A DNA stretch of 64,000 nt from Hybos culiciformis. Lineage: Eukaryota > Arthropoda > Insecta > Diptera > Hybotidae. The position numbers and the translations under genes are program-made. A model generated the notes under the pieces. It saw only the letters and a list, made by a program, of their open reading frames with translations. It had not been told where the DNA came from and did no database searches. The DNA is taken from contig OZ023273.1 in the NCBI GenBank assembly GCA_964007475.1, forward strand, positions 115,925,812 through 115,989,811. Direction: 5' to 3'. Below, in pieces: positions 29,709 to 43,874 of the stretch (positions are counted from its first letter, which is position 1; the number at the start of each line of letters is the position of its first letter).

Positions 29709-32700
29709 AAAACTTAAATATTAAAGATTATAGATTACAAGTTAAACAAAGTTTTTAAGGCCACCTTATGAAAATTTAAGGTGTACTTATATAAGTTTTC
29801 ATCCTGTTAGGTTAGAGTCTATAATACATAACACTACTAATATAATTTAAATTTTATACTGTACATTCCACTATTTCTTACTTTGGTAACCATTTCATAA
29901 GTTTAATCCGTGGTTTAATCTATCTCAGCAAATATAAGATAATTTTTAAAAATTTGATTCATTAAATATAAGTTTAAAAAAGTTCTTGAAAGTTCAAAGT
30001 AATTAATACATTTATTTTAAATTGCATTAAAAAAAATTTATACCTTAGTAATTTTGTTGTACATATTTATTTCAAAAAAATAAAAATTTCCTGATACAAG
30101 TTTGAATGATCATTTCATACTTTATCTTTAAACTTTATCTTACATATTTCGAATAAAAGAGAAAATTTATTTTTCTCTTAATTTCATTTCGAAAAAAAAT
30201 TTATAAAAATGAATTTTTTTTTTAAAGTTGTGAGAAAAAAATTAAAATATACCTATAAACATTCAGTGTAGGTACTACTCCTAGTATTCATTTACCTTCA
30301 AACTTAAGTAGCTAATAAATAATGCTTAGTATATCATTTTACAAAAAAAATTAGAAAACTATTGGAAGAAAAATTAAATTAGAATTTTCATGAAAACATT
30401 TAATTTTCTTCAATGTAAAAAAAAAAATCTGTATACTTTTCCTTAAATGCATTCAAGTTAAAAAAAAAGAAAGAAATGATGTAATGTTGCAATGTAGAAA
30501 AACTGGCATAATATTTTAACCAATTTTAGAAAATTATATAAATATAAAGAAAAAAATATATATTCTTGTTTATAGCTTTATTTTTTTCTTAGTTTCCTTG
30601 TAAATTTTCTAACTGGAATTACATTTTTTTTATCTTCAATTTCTATTCAATCCTACATTGTAGTTTGCCTTTCAAAATTATGATTATAGAAAGGCCACCA
30701 AGTTTTTATTTTTGAACACATTATTTTTATAAGTATTTCTTTTGAAAATGTATACTTCACTTGACTTTTATGTTTTGAGAGACCCATGTCTACCATTTAC
30801 CATAATTGGTACAATGGGGCTTTAGTCATGATTGATTGTCCAACATTAATTGTCAGAAGTTATCTTGGGTGAAATAATAACTCCGTGCGAGAGGTAATGC
30901 AAAAATACCATGTCTGATTCAGTTCTACGAAGTTCTACGACATAAGGTTTTTCAATTTGAGACGTTCCTTATAAGTGAGTAATTTTGGGAAGAAGATTGG
31001 AAGCCTTTGCAGACAAAATTATTAAATTTTCGTTGAACGTACATAATGTAAAATAATATCTAAATTCTAGATCAACCTTTAACCTAACTGTCCTCTGTAA
31101 ATTCATTATAGGGATTAGTTTCGCTCCTATCTGGCTACTTATTTTTTGATGATGATGATTCTTCCCCAACATGATTATTATAATACGTGCATACACAATC
31201 TACAAAATTCTACATACATCATAAAATGAAACATATTATAGAATAATAACGGACATCCTAACTAACAGCATCTCATCATGATTTACAAACCTAAAGAAAA
31301 TTATATAAATATATGTGTATAGGCCATGTTATCTACTCTACAGTATAATAAAATATGAACAAAAAATGCAAATAATTTTGACATAGATAAATTATTATCA
31401 TCTGACCTTATAGGGTGCCACGCAAAGCCCGAAAATGTTTCAAAGAAAAAGAACTGATCATGTTATTGGTGAGAAATTTCATAAAAATAATATAAGGAAA
31501 AAAAATTTTTTTTTTGTTAACATACTGTTTGAGAGTTTATTAACGCGAAAATTTGATATGCTGGTTACATTTAATACGTATAGACAATGTTGTACTACCA
31601 AAGATTTATCTGATGGAAAATTATTATTGAAAAATTTATTACGTCATTGTTAAAACAGATTCCAATAAAATAAAAGTTATATAATAAATAAGAATTAAAA
31701 CTGTAAATTGAAAATATTAATAAATTTGGAAATTTGTTTTTTAATATTAATAAATTATGTCTGAACAGTTTTGCAATGTACACATAACCGGCTTTTAATT
31801 TCCTGCACAAACATTAATTAATTCTTTCTAAAAATTGAGAAGCTTAGATAAATTTTATCAATTTTGAGAATAACAAAAAACCGGTGAAATAACCTTCTTA
31901 ATATTAATATGTGATAGGATAGTTAGATTTTTCAGAAAAACCAATTATTTAGAATCATTATAATGCCTATATATAGTAAAAATAAGTAGTCATGTAGTAT
32001 AGGTAAGTTGGATCCTAATGTGAAAGTTTTCCATTAATTCATCTTAACAATATTAAACGCATAGGAAAATGCAAGATATATTTTAGAAATAAAAAAATTA
32101 ACCTAACATGTCATCATGAGTTCAACTAAATTCAAGAAGTTTTTTTTTATTATAATGTTTGAGAAAAATTTTATTAGACTGTATATTTAAAAAATATATA
32201 TATATATTAAAGAAATGCATACAGTGAAAAACTATTAGAGGCTGCTGAAGTTAACTGAACTAAACAAATATCTATTCAACCATAAATCTGATACCCTGTG
32301 GGAATGCTAATGAGAGCAAAACCGTATTCAGGCACCAAATGTTATATGCATAAATGTTATATGTATGTATATTCTTTTTATTAGATCTTATATTATTACT
32401 TTAAAAAAATTCTTTAACATTATTATGGTTTTATTTTTATTTTTTATTTTTCTATTTTTCATATAAACCACGAATTGAAAAATGTCGTAAGAAATGTGCA
32501 TTTTATTAAAAATAATAATATATATATATATGATTATGTATTCTTAATATACATACACATTCACATAAATTTTTATAAAAAAAAATTTATAAATAATAAT
32601 AATAAAAAATAAAGAACGCACGTGACATTGATATGAATAAACCAAGATATGACAACAAGCGAGCAATGCTCAAGAATAGGTGATAAATTCTAAACTGAAT

Positions 32701-34043
32701 ATAGTATACAGTGTCTTTATCATTGTAATTTTATTACTTCAACTATTATCATCACTTATTAATGAACTTGAACTTAACTCAAGATGAGGATAATTTAATT
32801 TTATTAAAAAAAAATAGAAGTAATTTATGCTTATTTTAAACTCGTTTATTCAATTTCAATGTACACAAAAGAATCCGATGAATAAATTTCAAAGGAAACC
32901 TAGATTTCAATTCTGTACAAATTATAAAGAAATACAAATTGCAAAAAAAAATTGAAATGTTTGAAGATTAATAAAATAATGAAAATTTATAATTTTTACA
33001 TGAACAAATATTTCTGAAACTGAGTAAGATTCCAAATGTGGCTAATTAAATTGAAATCTTCCTATTAAATTGTAATAGGTATATTTTCATTTTTCAAATA
33101 AAAACATAATATTACCTACTTTGGCATGATGGTTCTTAAATAAGAAGTTGCGCGAATGCATTTATCGTATATAAAAGAAAATCGTGAAGCACCTTACATA
33201 AAAAAAAAAAAATTATTCCACCCATTACACTCGAAGCACCCATTACTTCTCGCCTCCATCGTCTAATATGTCTAGAAGATTTTATACTTTATTATTGTGA
33301 TGCATATAGTCTTCAATGTCATAAAATTCAAAATTCTTATATAGTTTTATATTTTAAAACACTTTGTCATAAATTCAGTTTTTTTCTAAGAATAAAAAAC
33401 TATGTATTATTTTTTCAATAGTTAAAGAAAATTCACATTTTTTTTAAGAAAATATCCTACCATGATGAAAGTTAATCGTGCTCATTGAAAACCATAAAAA
33501 AAAAGAGATTGTCAACATAACATAATTTTCTTTTGCACTTCTTTTCTATACTATGGAATAATATTTTTCAAGTTCGAATAAAATAAATAGAAATAAAATT
33601 ATGTTCATAGACAAAATACATATAACACATATATGAACTATATTTACTTTTGATGCTGTTATGTTACCAAAAATTAGTTCGTGGCAATGAAAAAAAAAAT
33701 TTATACAAAATAAGCATGTTTCATGAAAAAAAAATTAATTTAATAAACACTATAAATTTTTTACTTTGTAACAAATTTTCAAAGAATGAAATTTGGAAAA
33801 TTTCTTAGAGTTGCCAATATTTTATGAACCTTTGACACTCTTAAAGTTTTTATTCTTATTTTTTTTATGTTTATTTTATAGTTATACTGAAATTAGAAAC
33901 TTAAAATTTAGGCATAAGGTTTTTCAATAATTGATAACATTATAATCATTATAATCATAGTAGATAATAATAATAAAATATAAAAATTAAAGTTGATAGA
34001 AGGTTTTTAAAGCTAGTGCCTAAATTAATTTCACAAAACTAAT
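29709..34043. other. Intergenic A+T-rich DNA, no gene seen
   Basis: A slightly GC-richer stretch at about 30780-30960 contains GTTCTACGAA duplicated. A 72-codon plus frame (31435-31653) is not recognised. A CSL consensus TGTGGGAA lies at 32297-32304 and a (TA)n run near 32517-32532. Confidence 0.5.
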
Positions 34044-34570
34044 ATATTGGGGTAGGGTTTCCAAAACGGATATATCTGTATCCGGTATCCGTGGTTATTT
34101 GTACTCTTAACCGTATCCGATATCCGTTAAAAATCTCACGGTTAGTTTTCAAATTAAATCTGTTAAATTTTCCGAGAAAAGTAGGCTAGTAATTGTAATT
34201 TTAAGTTTCTAAATTAAATTTGTTGAATTTTCCAAGCAAAGTAGGACCTACAGCGAAGCCGACTTCAACAGACTCAGAGAACTTTTTCGGTTTCAGGAAA
34301 TTTTTGTACCAAAATTAGATCTCGTCTTTCTTGTACGTCACTTAATACATTAGTGTTCCTGAAATACTATTATTTAAATGAAAAAAATCAAAAAATGTAA
34401 TAATATATTTCAAATTTTATTTATAAAAAATAAATAGTATTCATAATTAGATTCAATATTATTTGTTTATTTTTATATGGTTATCCGGTATCCGCCGGAT
34501 AATTCTAGAATTACTATCCGATAACCTCGGTTACAGAAAATCCGTATATTTGGAAACCCTAATATTGGGG
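34044..34570. mobile_element. Inverted-repeat element with a 9-bp target duplication
   Basis: The element spans 34053-34561, bounded by TAGGGTTTCCAAA and its reverse complement. It is flanked on both sides by ATATTGGGG (34044-34052 and 34562-34570), a perfect 9-bp direct duplication. Subterminal DNA carries repeated GGTATCCG/CGGATA motifs. A 9-bp duplication is characteristic of Mutator-like (MULE) elements, so a non-autonomous MULE is the likeliest reading. No transposase is present. Confidence 0.9.
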
Positions 34571-37500
34571 CAATATGAAAATTTTCAATGTTGTTTCTTA
34601 CCTCAAAAATGTATTATAACTCTAGCTACATTATACAGTCTTCAATTAAAATTCGATTAATTTAATCAAACGGTCATAATTAATTTATTTTTAACAGTGA
34701 ATAATTATTAAATGATTTGAAAATTTATAGACATTTGTATACGTATGCAGTATATTAGAAAACCAAGAATAATGGTTCAAAAGAAATATATTACCAAGAA
34801 GCAAACTTTATACTAAACACCTATGGGATATTTTTTTTATCATAGAATGCATTTTTCTGGATATTATATTATTTTTATTATATATATAAAAATATATGTG
34901 TACTTACGTATATGTATCTCCAAAAAATCATAAATTTGTACCCTATATAATAAAAAAAAATAATGTAGTCACGATTTTTACTGTATATTTATTTTATATG
35001 GAAATTAAGATTTTTAAGGTCTCTGTGAATCTGAAATTATTTCGATAATTCCATTTTTTTTTTTTTGAAGTTTTTTATTATAATTTTTTTTTTCATGTTT
35101 GACAATTATTACTTGAATAATTTGGATATTTTATTATCCAATATTTATCTTTCTGACATGATTGGGATTCTCTTTTTGAATATTAAATTACTGGGGTATA
35201 ACTTTTATTTGATGGTTTAAATATAAAATAACAAAATATTATAATGTTCACATAAGATTATTTTGTGGGTTAAGCATAGTTTATTTAATTTTGGACCTTC
35301 TTTGTTTACTCTAAATGAGCAAGGGTATCATTTGAAATTAAACTTTCACATTAAAAAACAACATTGAAAATTCATATCCTTCATATCCTTTTTCTATGTA
35401 AATTTTATAGTACAAAGGTCATATAAAGTAATATAACTAAAAATTTTTATCTTTACTTCTTTTCAGTGAGGTATTTTTTCTAAAAATAATAGTGCAAATA
35501 TTTTAAAGAATAAGAAGATATTTTTCCTACTCTTTTAACAAATATAAACCCCAACTTTTTAACGATTATAAAATCTATCCTTTCATTACCATTCAGATGT
35601 TGTTATTTAACAAGGAAAATCGAAATTTTGAAAGAAGATTTCAGATTCATTGTCAATAAATTTCTTTAACATTATTTACAAACATTTAATTTTAAAATTA
35701 ATTTTTTTTTTTAAAGGTTTGAATTAACTTATTGTCACGATTTCAATAAAATGTAATCGATTTTAAAATGAAACAAAAGAGTTTTGCTTTAATTTTATGA
35801 AAATAGCGTGAATTTAAAAATTATTCAACATAAAAATGGTTGTAAAAAATACACTTCATTATTGCCCAAATATGGATTTGGATAAGGTACCCAGAACATA
35901 TTATATTATACATTATATAGCTTAAAATTATTTAATTTAAAATATAACGTGAGAAAATAATTACGGTATGGTGGTATCATGGTCAAGGAAGAACAGTATA
36001 AGTAGATTGTCGACAATATTTTTTTCTTCCTCTTCATGATTATTGTACGAATGAAGTAATCTATTTTAAAGTTCTTCTTGCGATTTACACCGCAATGTAC
36101 TTTCACATATATATTGTTCTAAAAAACTATAGTTCTTAGTTTCTAAATCTTCATAAAAGAATAGTAGAACAAAAATACAGAAGTTTGTCTTTTAACAATC
36201 GTTTAAGTTACTTACAGCTTGTATAAAAGTTACTTACAGCTTGTATAAATGTATAATTTTCCATATGGATAAAACTATGACGTGGAAGGCTTGAATGTTA
36301 ATGATAATGGCATAATTGGTCAAATTGGCACCTTCAACTAAATTTGCTATTATTATCTTTGAAATTATTGTAATTTTTCTGAAAACAAGCCATTATATAT
36401 ATTTCAAATTTTAGATTTGTGAAAATTGGAGCAATCAAAGTTAGAAAATATGAAGAAAATTTATTTCCGAAAATGTATAATACATTTAATTAAAATTGAA
36501 TAAGAGATTATATTTTCTTCAATTTCCTTGCATGAAAGTACAAGTGTATACCGTATTTAATATATTTTCCTTCAAGGTTTGGTACGGAAATTTCTATGTT
36601 TGTCGCAAATGTTTGTATTTAAGTGTAAATGTATACCAGAATACCGATTCGGACTAGCGTGATAATGTTAAATTTGTTTTATAAAATACGTATTACATAG
36701 TAAAGCTAACTGCTTTCTTTATTTTATTCTAATTCTATGCCATATCTAAAAAAACTGAAAATAAACAATATAGGTATCTTCAATTTTTCGCGAAAGAAAT
36801 TCAATAAAATACTTTAAATTATCTGGATGTTATATTTTACTTAACCGAGCTTCGAATTTATATTATTATTTTTGTGTGATTATTGAGATTATGTCCAATT
36901 TTTTTTTTAAGAAAATGTTTAACAAAATCCGTGTTTTATTTTTTATAAATTTATTGAACTAAAGATTATATTGATATGCTAAACGAATAAACATATACCA
37001 TCTAACTAAATACTTTATTAAAAAAAATTATTATTAAATAAACTGAATGATTTTTGATATTGATTTATTTTTTAACAAAATTGCGTGGATAATAAACTCT
37101 ATAAGAAGAAGCCAGTAACGATAATAAGTAAAATAACAATAAGGCCAGTTAAAGTTCGCCCACTACGCACCCTTTATTCAAAATTTTTAGAGGACGCAGT
37201 AAATATTTTCAGTTCAGAAATAAAATATGAATGGGTGAAAAAGATTTCATGGATCAAGCTAAAACATATAATATGTTCATATAGTAGATATATGTATTTG
37301 AGAAATCATTATTATGTACTGAAAAAAAAAATTCAGATAACGCGCTCAATAAATCTTTATTTATATTCTTAATCAAGGCGATATAATCCACATAAAAAGA
37401 TCAATAAATAAATTTGATGGTGGCCTACAAGTTTACTGTTAAACTATAATCTGGCGTGTGGTGTGGTCATTAAAAATATCATCGGTTCAATCGTGAACTG

Positions 37501-38968
37501 ATTAAACCACTTGTGCAGAAAAATAAAATCTTTAAAGGAGATTATTCATTTTTAATTCAATCGTATTACTTGAACATGAAAATCAAACCAGTTGTTTAAG
37601 CATTTGTAAGATTTTTATCAGGATATTTTATTTTTCTTGTGTGCAAGAGCAAGAAATTAGGTTTTTTTTATTTTTATTATTATTATAAAATCAATTTAGT
37701 CATTAATAATATTATTGAGTGTGAAAATAGTATTTTTTTTTATAAAAAAAAAAGAAGTAAATGTTGAAACCAACTCATATTATGAATATTCTTGGAAAAT
37801 GTTGGTAGTAGAAATTCTTGTCAATATCATTGTATCTTAAATATTTAATAGAATTGAAAAAAATTAATTATTTATATCTAGAATATTTGAAGTCGCTAAA
37901 TTTGTCCAGAATCTAATGAGATTCGGTAATTAGGCATTAGGTTAATTGGCATATTTAAAATATGGTGAATTTAGGATTTATATATAAATTAATTTTAATT
38001 GCTAAATAATAAATAAACAATTTATTTTAAAGTTTATTTAGTAGTAATAAAACCAAAAAAAGAAATACAAATGTTAATAAAAGTTAGGTATTTGTGGAAA
38101 CTATTGCGAGTTTCTTTTATTTGTTATATTTCCATCGTTCTCAAATTACAAAACATTTTTTTTAAGTTATTTGCTGCATTATTAGTACTTTTCCTAAGAT
38201 AAAAAAGTTAAAAGGTCAAGTGGTTCGAAAAAAAAAGTGTTAAAAAAACATAAAAAAAATAAAATTTGACAGAGAAATTATAATATGTATGTACAAATTT
38301 TATTTGATACACATTGATTATTATTTTTACAAGAATCGACCATGTATATTTGGAAATATTTTTCCAACAGACGTTGTGCTTGTACGGTTACAATTTATAT
38401 TATATACTATATAGTATAGTATAGGTATTTTCTTTTTTATTGAATTGAAATTTTTCACTATCATTCTATAACAAACTACTAATTGTTATATCAATTTAAA
38501 ATTAGATTTAAAAGTAGATTACAATATCCATCTTTATAAGCACAAGAATACGATACAAGAAAAATACGATATTTCAAGAAGAAAATTGAAAAAGAACGAA
38601 TGTTACAAGTGTTAAGAATATAGTTTTTTCGTTTAATGATAGACAATTTTATTTCCGAAGTTTAATGTATGTATATAGAGAATTTGTGTTTATTACAAAT
38701 TTATAATAATTTTTTTATTTTTGCAAAAATTCATGATAAATATCGATGGTATAATGTACTGTTTTTGTTGTCGCACGATCAAGAAATTCCCTGCGGTGAT
38801 AAACATGAGTCCAAAATCGCACGGTTCTGTGCGATAAAAAAAAAAACAAATAAATAAATATTGAAAATAAAATCTGTATTTTATTGTTCAGAATATACAA
38901 GTGTTTGAACTTTAACAGAACTTCTTAATATTTTTATTTTATTTTTTCAATTTCAAAGAAACTATTTA
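34571..38968. other. Intergenic A+T-rich DNA, short repeats only
   Basis: Contains a perfect 22-bp tandem duplication (36206-36227 and 36228-36249, AGTTACTTACAGCTTGTATAAA cut to 20: AGTTACTTACAGCTTGTATA) and an ATCGCAC/GTGCGAT hairpin near 38815-38835. The frames at 37085-37372 (95 codons, GTG start) and 38669-38857 show no recognisable domain. Confidence 0.5.
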
Positions 38969-39298
38969 GGGACTGTTCACATATTACGTAACGCTTTTTT
39001 TGCCGTTTTTTAACCCCCCCCCCATAGTAACAAATCGTAACAAATTCCGAAGACCCCCCCCCCCCCCCCCCAGAAGAATAACGTAACAAAAGTTAAACAC
39101 TTTTTAAATTACTTTTTGAACAATTTTTTTATTCGAATAAACAAAACAAAATTCATTATAACTTAAGTTTTTTTTTGCGTGCATTAATATTATATTTAGT
39201 GTAATTTTTTTTATAAAAAGGAGGAAATTTGGTTACATAACATTTTTATAAACACCCCTCCCCCCCCCTAGGCCGTTACGTAATTTGTGAACAGCCCC
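38969..39298. mobile_element. TTAA-flanked inverted-repeat element with long C-runs
   Basis: Left end GGGACTGTTCACATATTACG at 38969; right end is the reverse complement of GGGGCTGTTCACAAATTACG, ending 39298. Flanks are TTTA (38965-38968) and TTAA (39299-39302), so a TTAA duplication with one change is likely. The interior has C-runs of 10 (39014-39023) and 18 (39054-39071) and another C-rich block near 39255-39269, exceptional in this genome. Non-autonomous. TTAA targets fit piggyBac- or Kolobok-type elements. Confidence 0.85.
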
Positions 39299-39302
39299 TT
39301 AA

Positions 39303-42300
39303 CAGGCCACTGGACTCAAATTTACCACGTCTAGATCTCCAACGAAAGCGAAAATTGTAGGTGTGATGAAAATAGTGTTGTCAAATATAATTTTTTTAAA
39401 TTCTAATAAAGCCGGCTCATTTAATGGTAACTAGTTTTAGATAACTTTTCCGTTTTTACTTTTATTTTACCCTATACCCTATATGGCGCAACCTCATTTT
39501 TAGAAGCCTATTTTGGCTTTAAAAATTTTTTCATTTATTAAAATCGGTTCATTCATATGGAAAGTAGAGCATTTCTATTCGAACAGTCTATTTCACTCTT
39601 GTGGCCTCTTAAATGGAAAGTTTTTGTGTAGAATATAACAAAATTTATGTACATTAAACATATGTTTTAATAAAAATATTAACAAAACTATTTGATTTGG
39701 TATTTTACTAGATAAATAAATTATTAAATGCCATTTTAAAATTAATTTGTTAAAAATGTAAGTAGGTACATTTAGGATTTAATAAAACTAATTGAAATTC
39801 ATTTTATTAGAACATTTAGGTTTAGAGCAAAAAAATGTTAAAGCTCATTCAAATAAACCTCCCAAATGCAAGTGGTTGATTTTTTTTTTTTGATTTAGTA
39901 CTTTTAATTGTATTTCCAAAATCTATAATCACTATGCTTCCTTGACTATTGACCTTTATTAAATATTATAAAGTTGAATAATCGAAAACTGTTAGTAAAT
40001 TATAAAAAAAAACGAAATTATTTTTTTTATCTAATCAAAATTAAAATTGCCGGTATAAAGGAATTTTATCAATATATTTTTTTTTATTAATTACATAATA
40101 ATAGTTTTAAAAATAATTTCCTGAATTTTTAACGTTATTACTTTTCATCGCATTATTTTTAAAAACGTGCACGGTCATTTTAAAATTCTAAGTAAATATT
40201 TTTGATTGTATAAAAGACTGGCATTAAAATTCTTTTTTAAAATATTTTTCTTATTTTTAACTTTTTTTTTTAATATACCATTTAAAAAAAAACTCAAAGG
40301 AAAAACCGCCTGTAGTGTTTTTGAAATTCATAAACTAATTATTATTATTATATTTTATTTTTTAAATCATTGTTTCTCAATGCTAAAAAACTAAATTAAG
40401 ATATATATTGTAATTTTTTCGACGATATAAAGAAAGAAAAATCCAGTTTCGTAATCAATCTAGAAAACATAAGTCTCACTCGTATCTAACAAATGTAGAT
40501 ATACAGGTTTTATATATATACGTCGATTTTCACTCATTCAAAAGTACCTAACCATTGAAAATTACATTTTTGTTAACATGTTAACATGAGTATTATGAAA
40601 ATGACAGAATTCAGAGACCTTAGAATCTTTTGAGAAAGCAGAATATTGTTTATGATTATTTGGGCCAATATATACATCAAAAACTTAAAGGTCTTTTTAA
40701 ATTTTTATTGAATTGATTATAGCAATTATTTTAACTTTATGTTATGTTATTATTTCGTTAAATATTTTGATTGTCATCATTGTGCTCATATAATTGTAAT
40801 GTTAAACATTTCGGTGTTCCTATATTGGGAATTTAATTAAAATTAAATAAAACATAACTTTTTTTTCTGAATAATAATAAAAATTTTTATTTTTTTTTTA
40901 TTTAAATATATCATCATAATATAATATTAATCAATAATATAATATTAATCATATTTTATGTATAATATTCTTATGATAATAATAAAATTTTATATAAAAT
41001 GTTTTGTTATCATTAAGTTTTTTTATATTTTGCTTAAATCATTATTTATTAGTTTATTTTTAATTTTTTTTTTTATTTTGTTTCATTCAATCATAATTTA
41101 ATATCTTTCTATTTGTAGTTATCATCCAATTTATTAAATATTGCATTTATTTTGATTTTAACGTTTTATTTTTGTTTTTTTTTTTTTTAATTTTGTTACA
41201 TTTAAAAAAATATTTTTAAATATTTTAAAATAATTTTTGTTATATAATTGTTCTTTTTTTTGTTTTTTTTTTTTTTTTTTTTAGTTAATAAAGCGTTAAA
41301 ATAAATATTGCAATTAATAATAAATAATAAATAATAATTATTTGTTAGTGTTAAATAGAATGAGAGCCAGAAATCATAATCGAAAAAAATTTTAAATATG
41401 TAGTTTAGAAAGATTCGTTGTAGAGTAAAATAGTGTAATATTGGGTTGAGTGAACAAAATATTCTAGAAAATAAATGTTTAAAAGTAGGACTTAGAAATG
41501 AATTATAAAATAAGTGAATTTTTTTGAAAATAAGTATTTAAAGTTTCGTTGTAGAATAGTTTTAAAATTAATACTGGTGTTTCTTCAATTTATATAAATT
41601 TACATATAACATTCCGTATATATTGGCTGTGGAACTAATGTTGAGTTTTTTAAGCGGGTTAATAAGTGAAAAGACTTCTTTTTTTTTTAGTATTGGAAAA
41701 TAATTCTATTAATCAATTTTTAATTATAGATTTAGGCTTTCATTCTATATTTACTAGTTTGTTTATTATTTCTCACACGCGTATTAATATTTTTAAGACG
41801 ACTCCATCGGGTATAATTATTTTGTTTGCATGCTTTTTTTTTATACAATATTTAAAGCAATTAAAAAAAAAAATTTGCGCTTATTTTAGTATGTATATTG
41901 TATATTATATATTATATATATATAATTTTAAAAATTGTTTATAAAATATTGAACAAACATAATTTTGATTTAATTTTTTATTCATTTGGCTTTAAGAATA
42001 ATGTTGGATAAAAAAAAATTCAAAAAAATATTATGTAATGTTTGATTACACTGACTTTTCTACTTAGATTTATATGGTTTGAAAATTCGAAAATTTAGAC
42101 CAATAAATAATAATTATACCGAAAAAATATTTGCTATTGTGGTTTTTTTAATTAATTTTTGAAGTTTTAAGTTTCATCCAGATAACATGAGACAGAATAG
42201 TTTTGAGAGCTTATCTAAAGTAACTTTACAAACGCATACTTCAGATTTATCGTCAGGTTTTCCTATTTGTCCGAACGACTATTTTATTTATGATTTTTAT

Positions 42301-43787
42301 GTTTTTGATTGATTACAACTTCTGGATGTATTGAATCTGCATAAAAAGTCATTGAAAATTTTTAATTCTTGTTTGTTTAAAAATCAAAAACTTTTAATTA
42401 AATATAGATTTGACATATCCAGTAATCAATCAAAATATAAAAAGAATATAAAATGGTCGTTTGGACAAAATTAGAAATGCAATCAATTTAAATAGATATA
42501 GATATAGAGTAAAACATAAGCATACTAAGGAAACAAAAATTCGAATAAAAATGTGCATATTATTTACTTATGATTGCGTACAATTATATCTGTTAAGCAG
42601 TATTTACGCTTATTGTAGGTTTCGTAGTTTACTTAAAATGGCGCTATTCTAAAATTAAGTTTTAATTTAGTTTTTAACATCATTTATCTTCACAGGTCAG
42701 TTAGTGACATTATATAATGTGCATCATAGTTGTATATTACACTCGAGTTACCATAAAAGATGGAAGAAATTCAAATTCAAGAAAATAATTAATTCAAAAA
42801 CATATTAGGCCGAAAAATTATGATTTATGTGAATTCGTAATAGAATCAATATTATGTAATTATTATTAATATTTTTACTATATATAATTCACATAAAATG
42901 GATTAAAGATAATCTTCTTACAACTTTCGTAAATTTATTATTTCGATTGAAAGTTGTAAAAGATAAAATTTATAAAAATTAATAATCGAGACTTTGACCT
43001 GTTAAAATTAGGATATTAGCAAATTAAAGTCAGAAAATATCTATTTATGATTTTGTAAGATTTTCCAAAGAATTTGAATTAGAAATTTTCGAAAAGATTT
43101 TTATTTTTAACTTCCAATTTATGAAATGACACGATAATTATTAAAAAAACTCAATAATACATGATTCGGGAATTAAACTATGAATTAATAAAAGTTTAAA
43201 TAGTTTTTTCATTGAATTTTTTTTATTATTTTTAATACTTCATAATATAAATGAAAGCGGAGTTTCTACTTTACTGTCATATTGCTTTATATTTTGGAAA
43301 GGCAAAAATTAATTTCAAATAATAATTTCCTTATGAAAATTTTGTCAACTTTTTCTTTCTTTCTATGTTTATATTATATATGTATGAAAACATAAAACTT
43401 TTTAATAAAATTATAACGTTTTTGTTACAAGGATATGGAAAAACAAGAAAAGAATAATATCTGCAGGTAATTTTCAACAAAATAGGGATAATTTGATAAA
43501 CTTTTCTTATTCTGTATAATTTTATTTACTTAATTTCTTCATTTTTTTTTGTTTCATTTTTTAGGAAATATGATGTTTTAACTATAACTGCCGGAAAATA
43601 AAAAAGGATATGAAAATAATTTTTTTTTGATATAATCCTTTAAATCCTTGAAGGGATTCAAAAAGGATTTTATTGTTGTACAAGAATAACATTAAATGTA
43701 ATTTTTCTTATCTTATTCAGGGAAAAATTATTTACTCAGACAAAAGAAAAACAAAGATTTTTCCGGTACAACTTTTCTTTCTTAGAA
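39303..43787. other. Intergenic A+T-rich DNA downstream of sick
   Basis: No gene recognised. AATATAATATTAATC-type tandem units lie at about 40918-40955 and a T-rich low-complexity block at about 41030-41345. The frames at 41666-41944 and 42461-42652 look random. Confidence 0.5.
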
Positions 43788-43793
43788 TTTATT
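43788..43793 (-). terminator. Candidate poly(A) signal of sick
   Basis: TTTATT on plus reads AATAAA on minus, about 80 nt past the stop codon. A second AATAAA overlaps the stop codon itself (43879-43874). The downstream one is the more plausible signal. Confidence 0.35.
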
Positions 43794-43874
43794 TTTTGAA
43801 TTTTAATGATGATAACGATGATTTCAGTTTTTTTTTTTTTAATTAATTTAATATTATTTATCGGTAAACAGATT

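Noticed and set aside
31435..31653. 72-codon plus-strand frame with a GC-richer start
   Set aside because: No family recognised and the second half is A/T-driven; not enough to call a gene.
37085..37372. 95-codon plus-strand frame
   Set aside because: GTG start, Lys/Ile/Tyr-rich composition expected from A/T-rich DNA, no recognisable domain and no splice context.
40918..40990. Short spaced AATATAATATTAATC repeats as CRISPR-like array
   Set aside because: Simple A/T tandem units without unique spacers in a eukaryotic genome.
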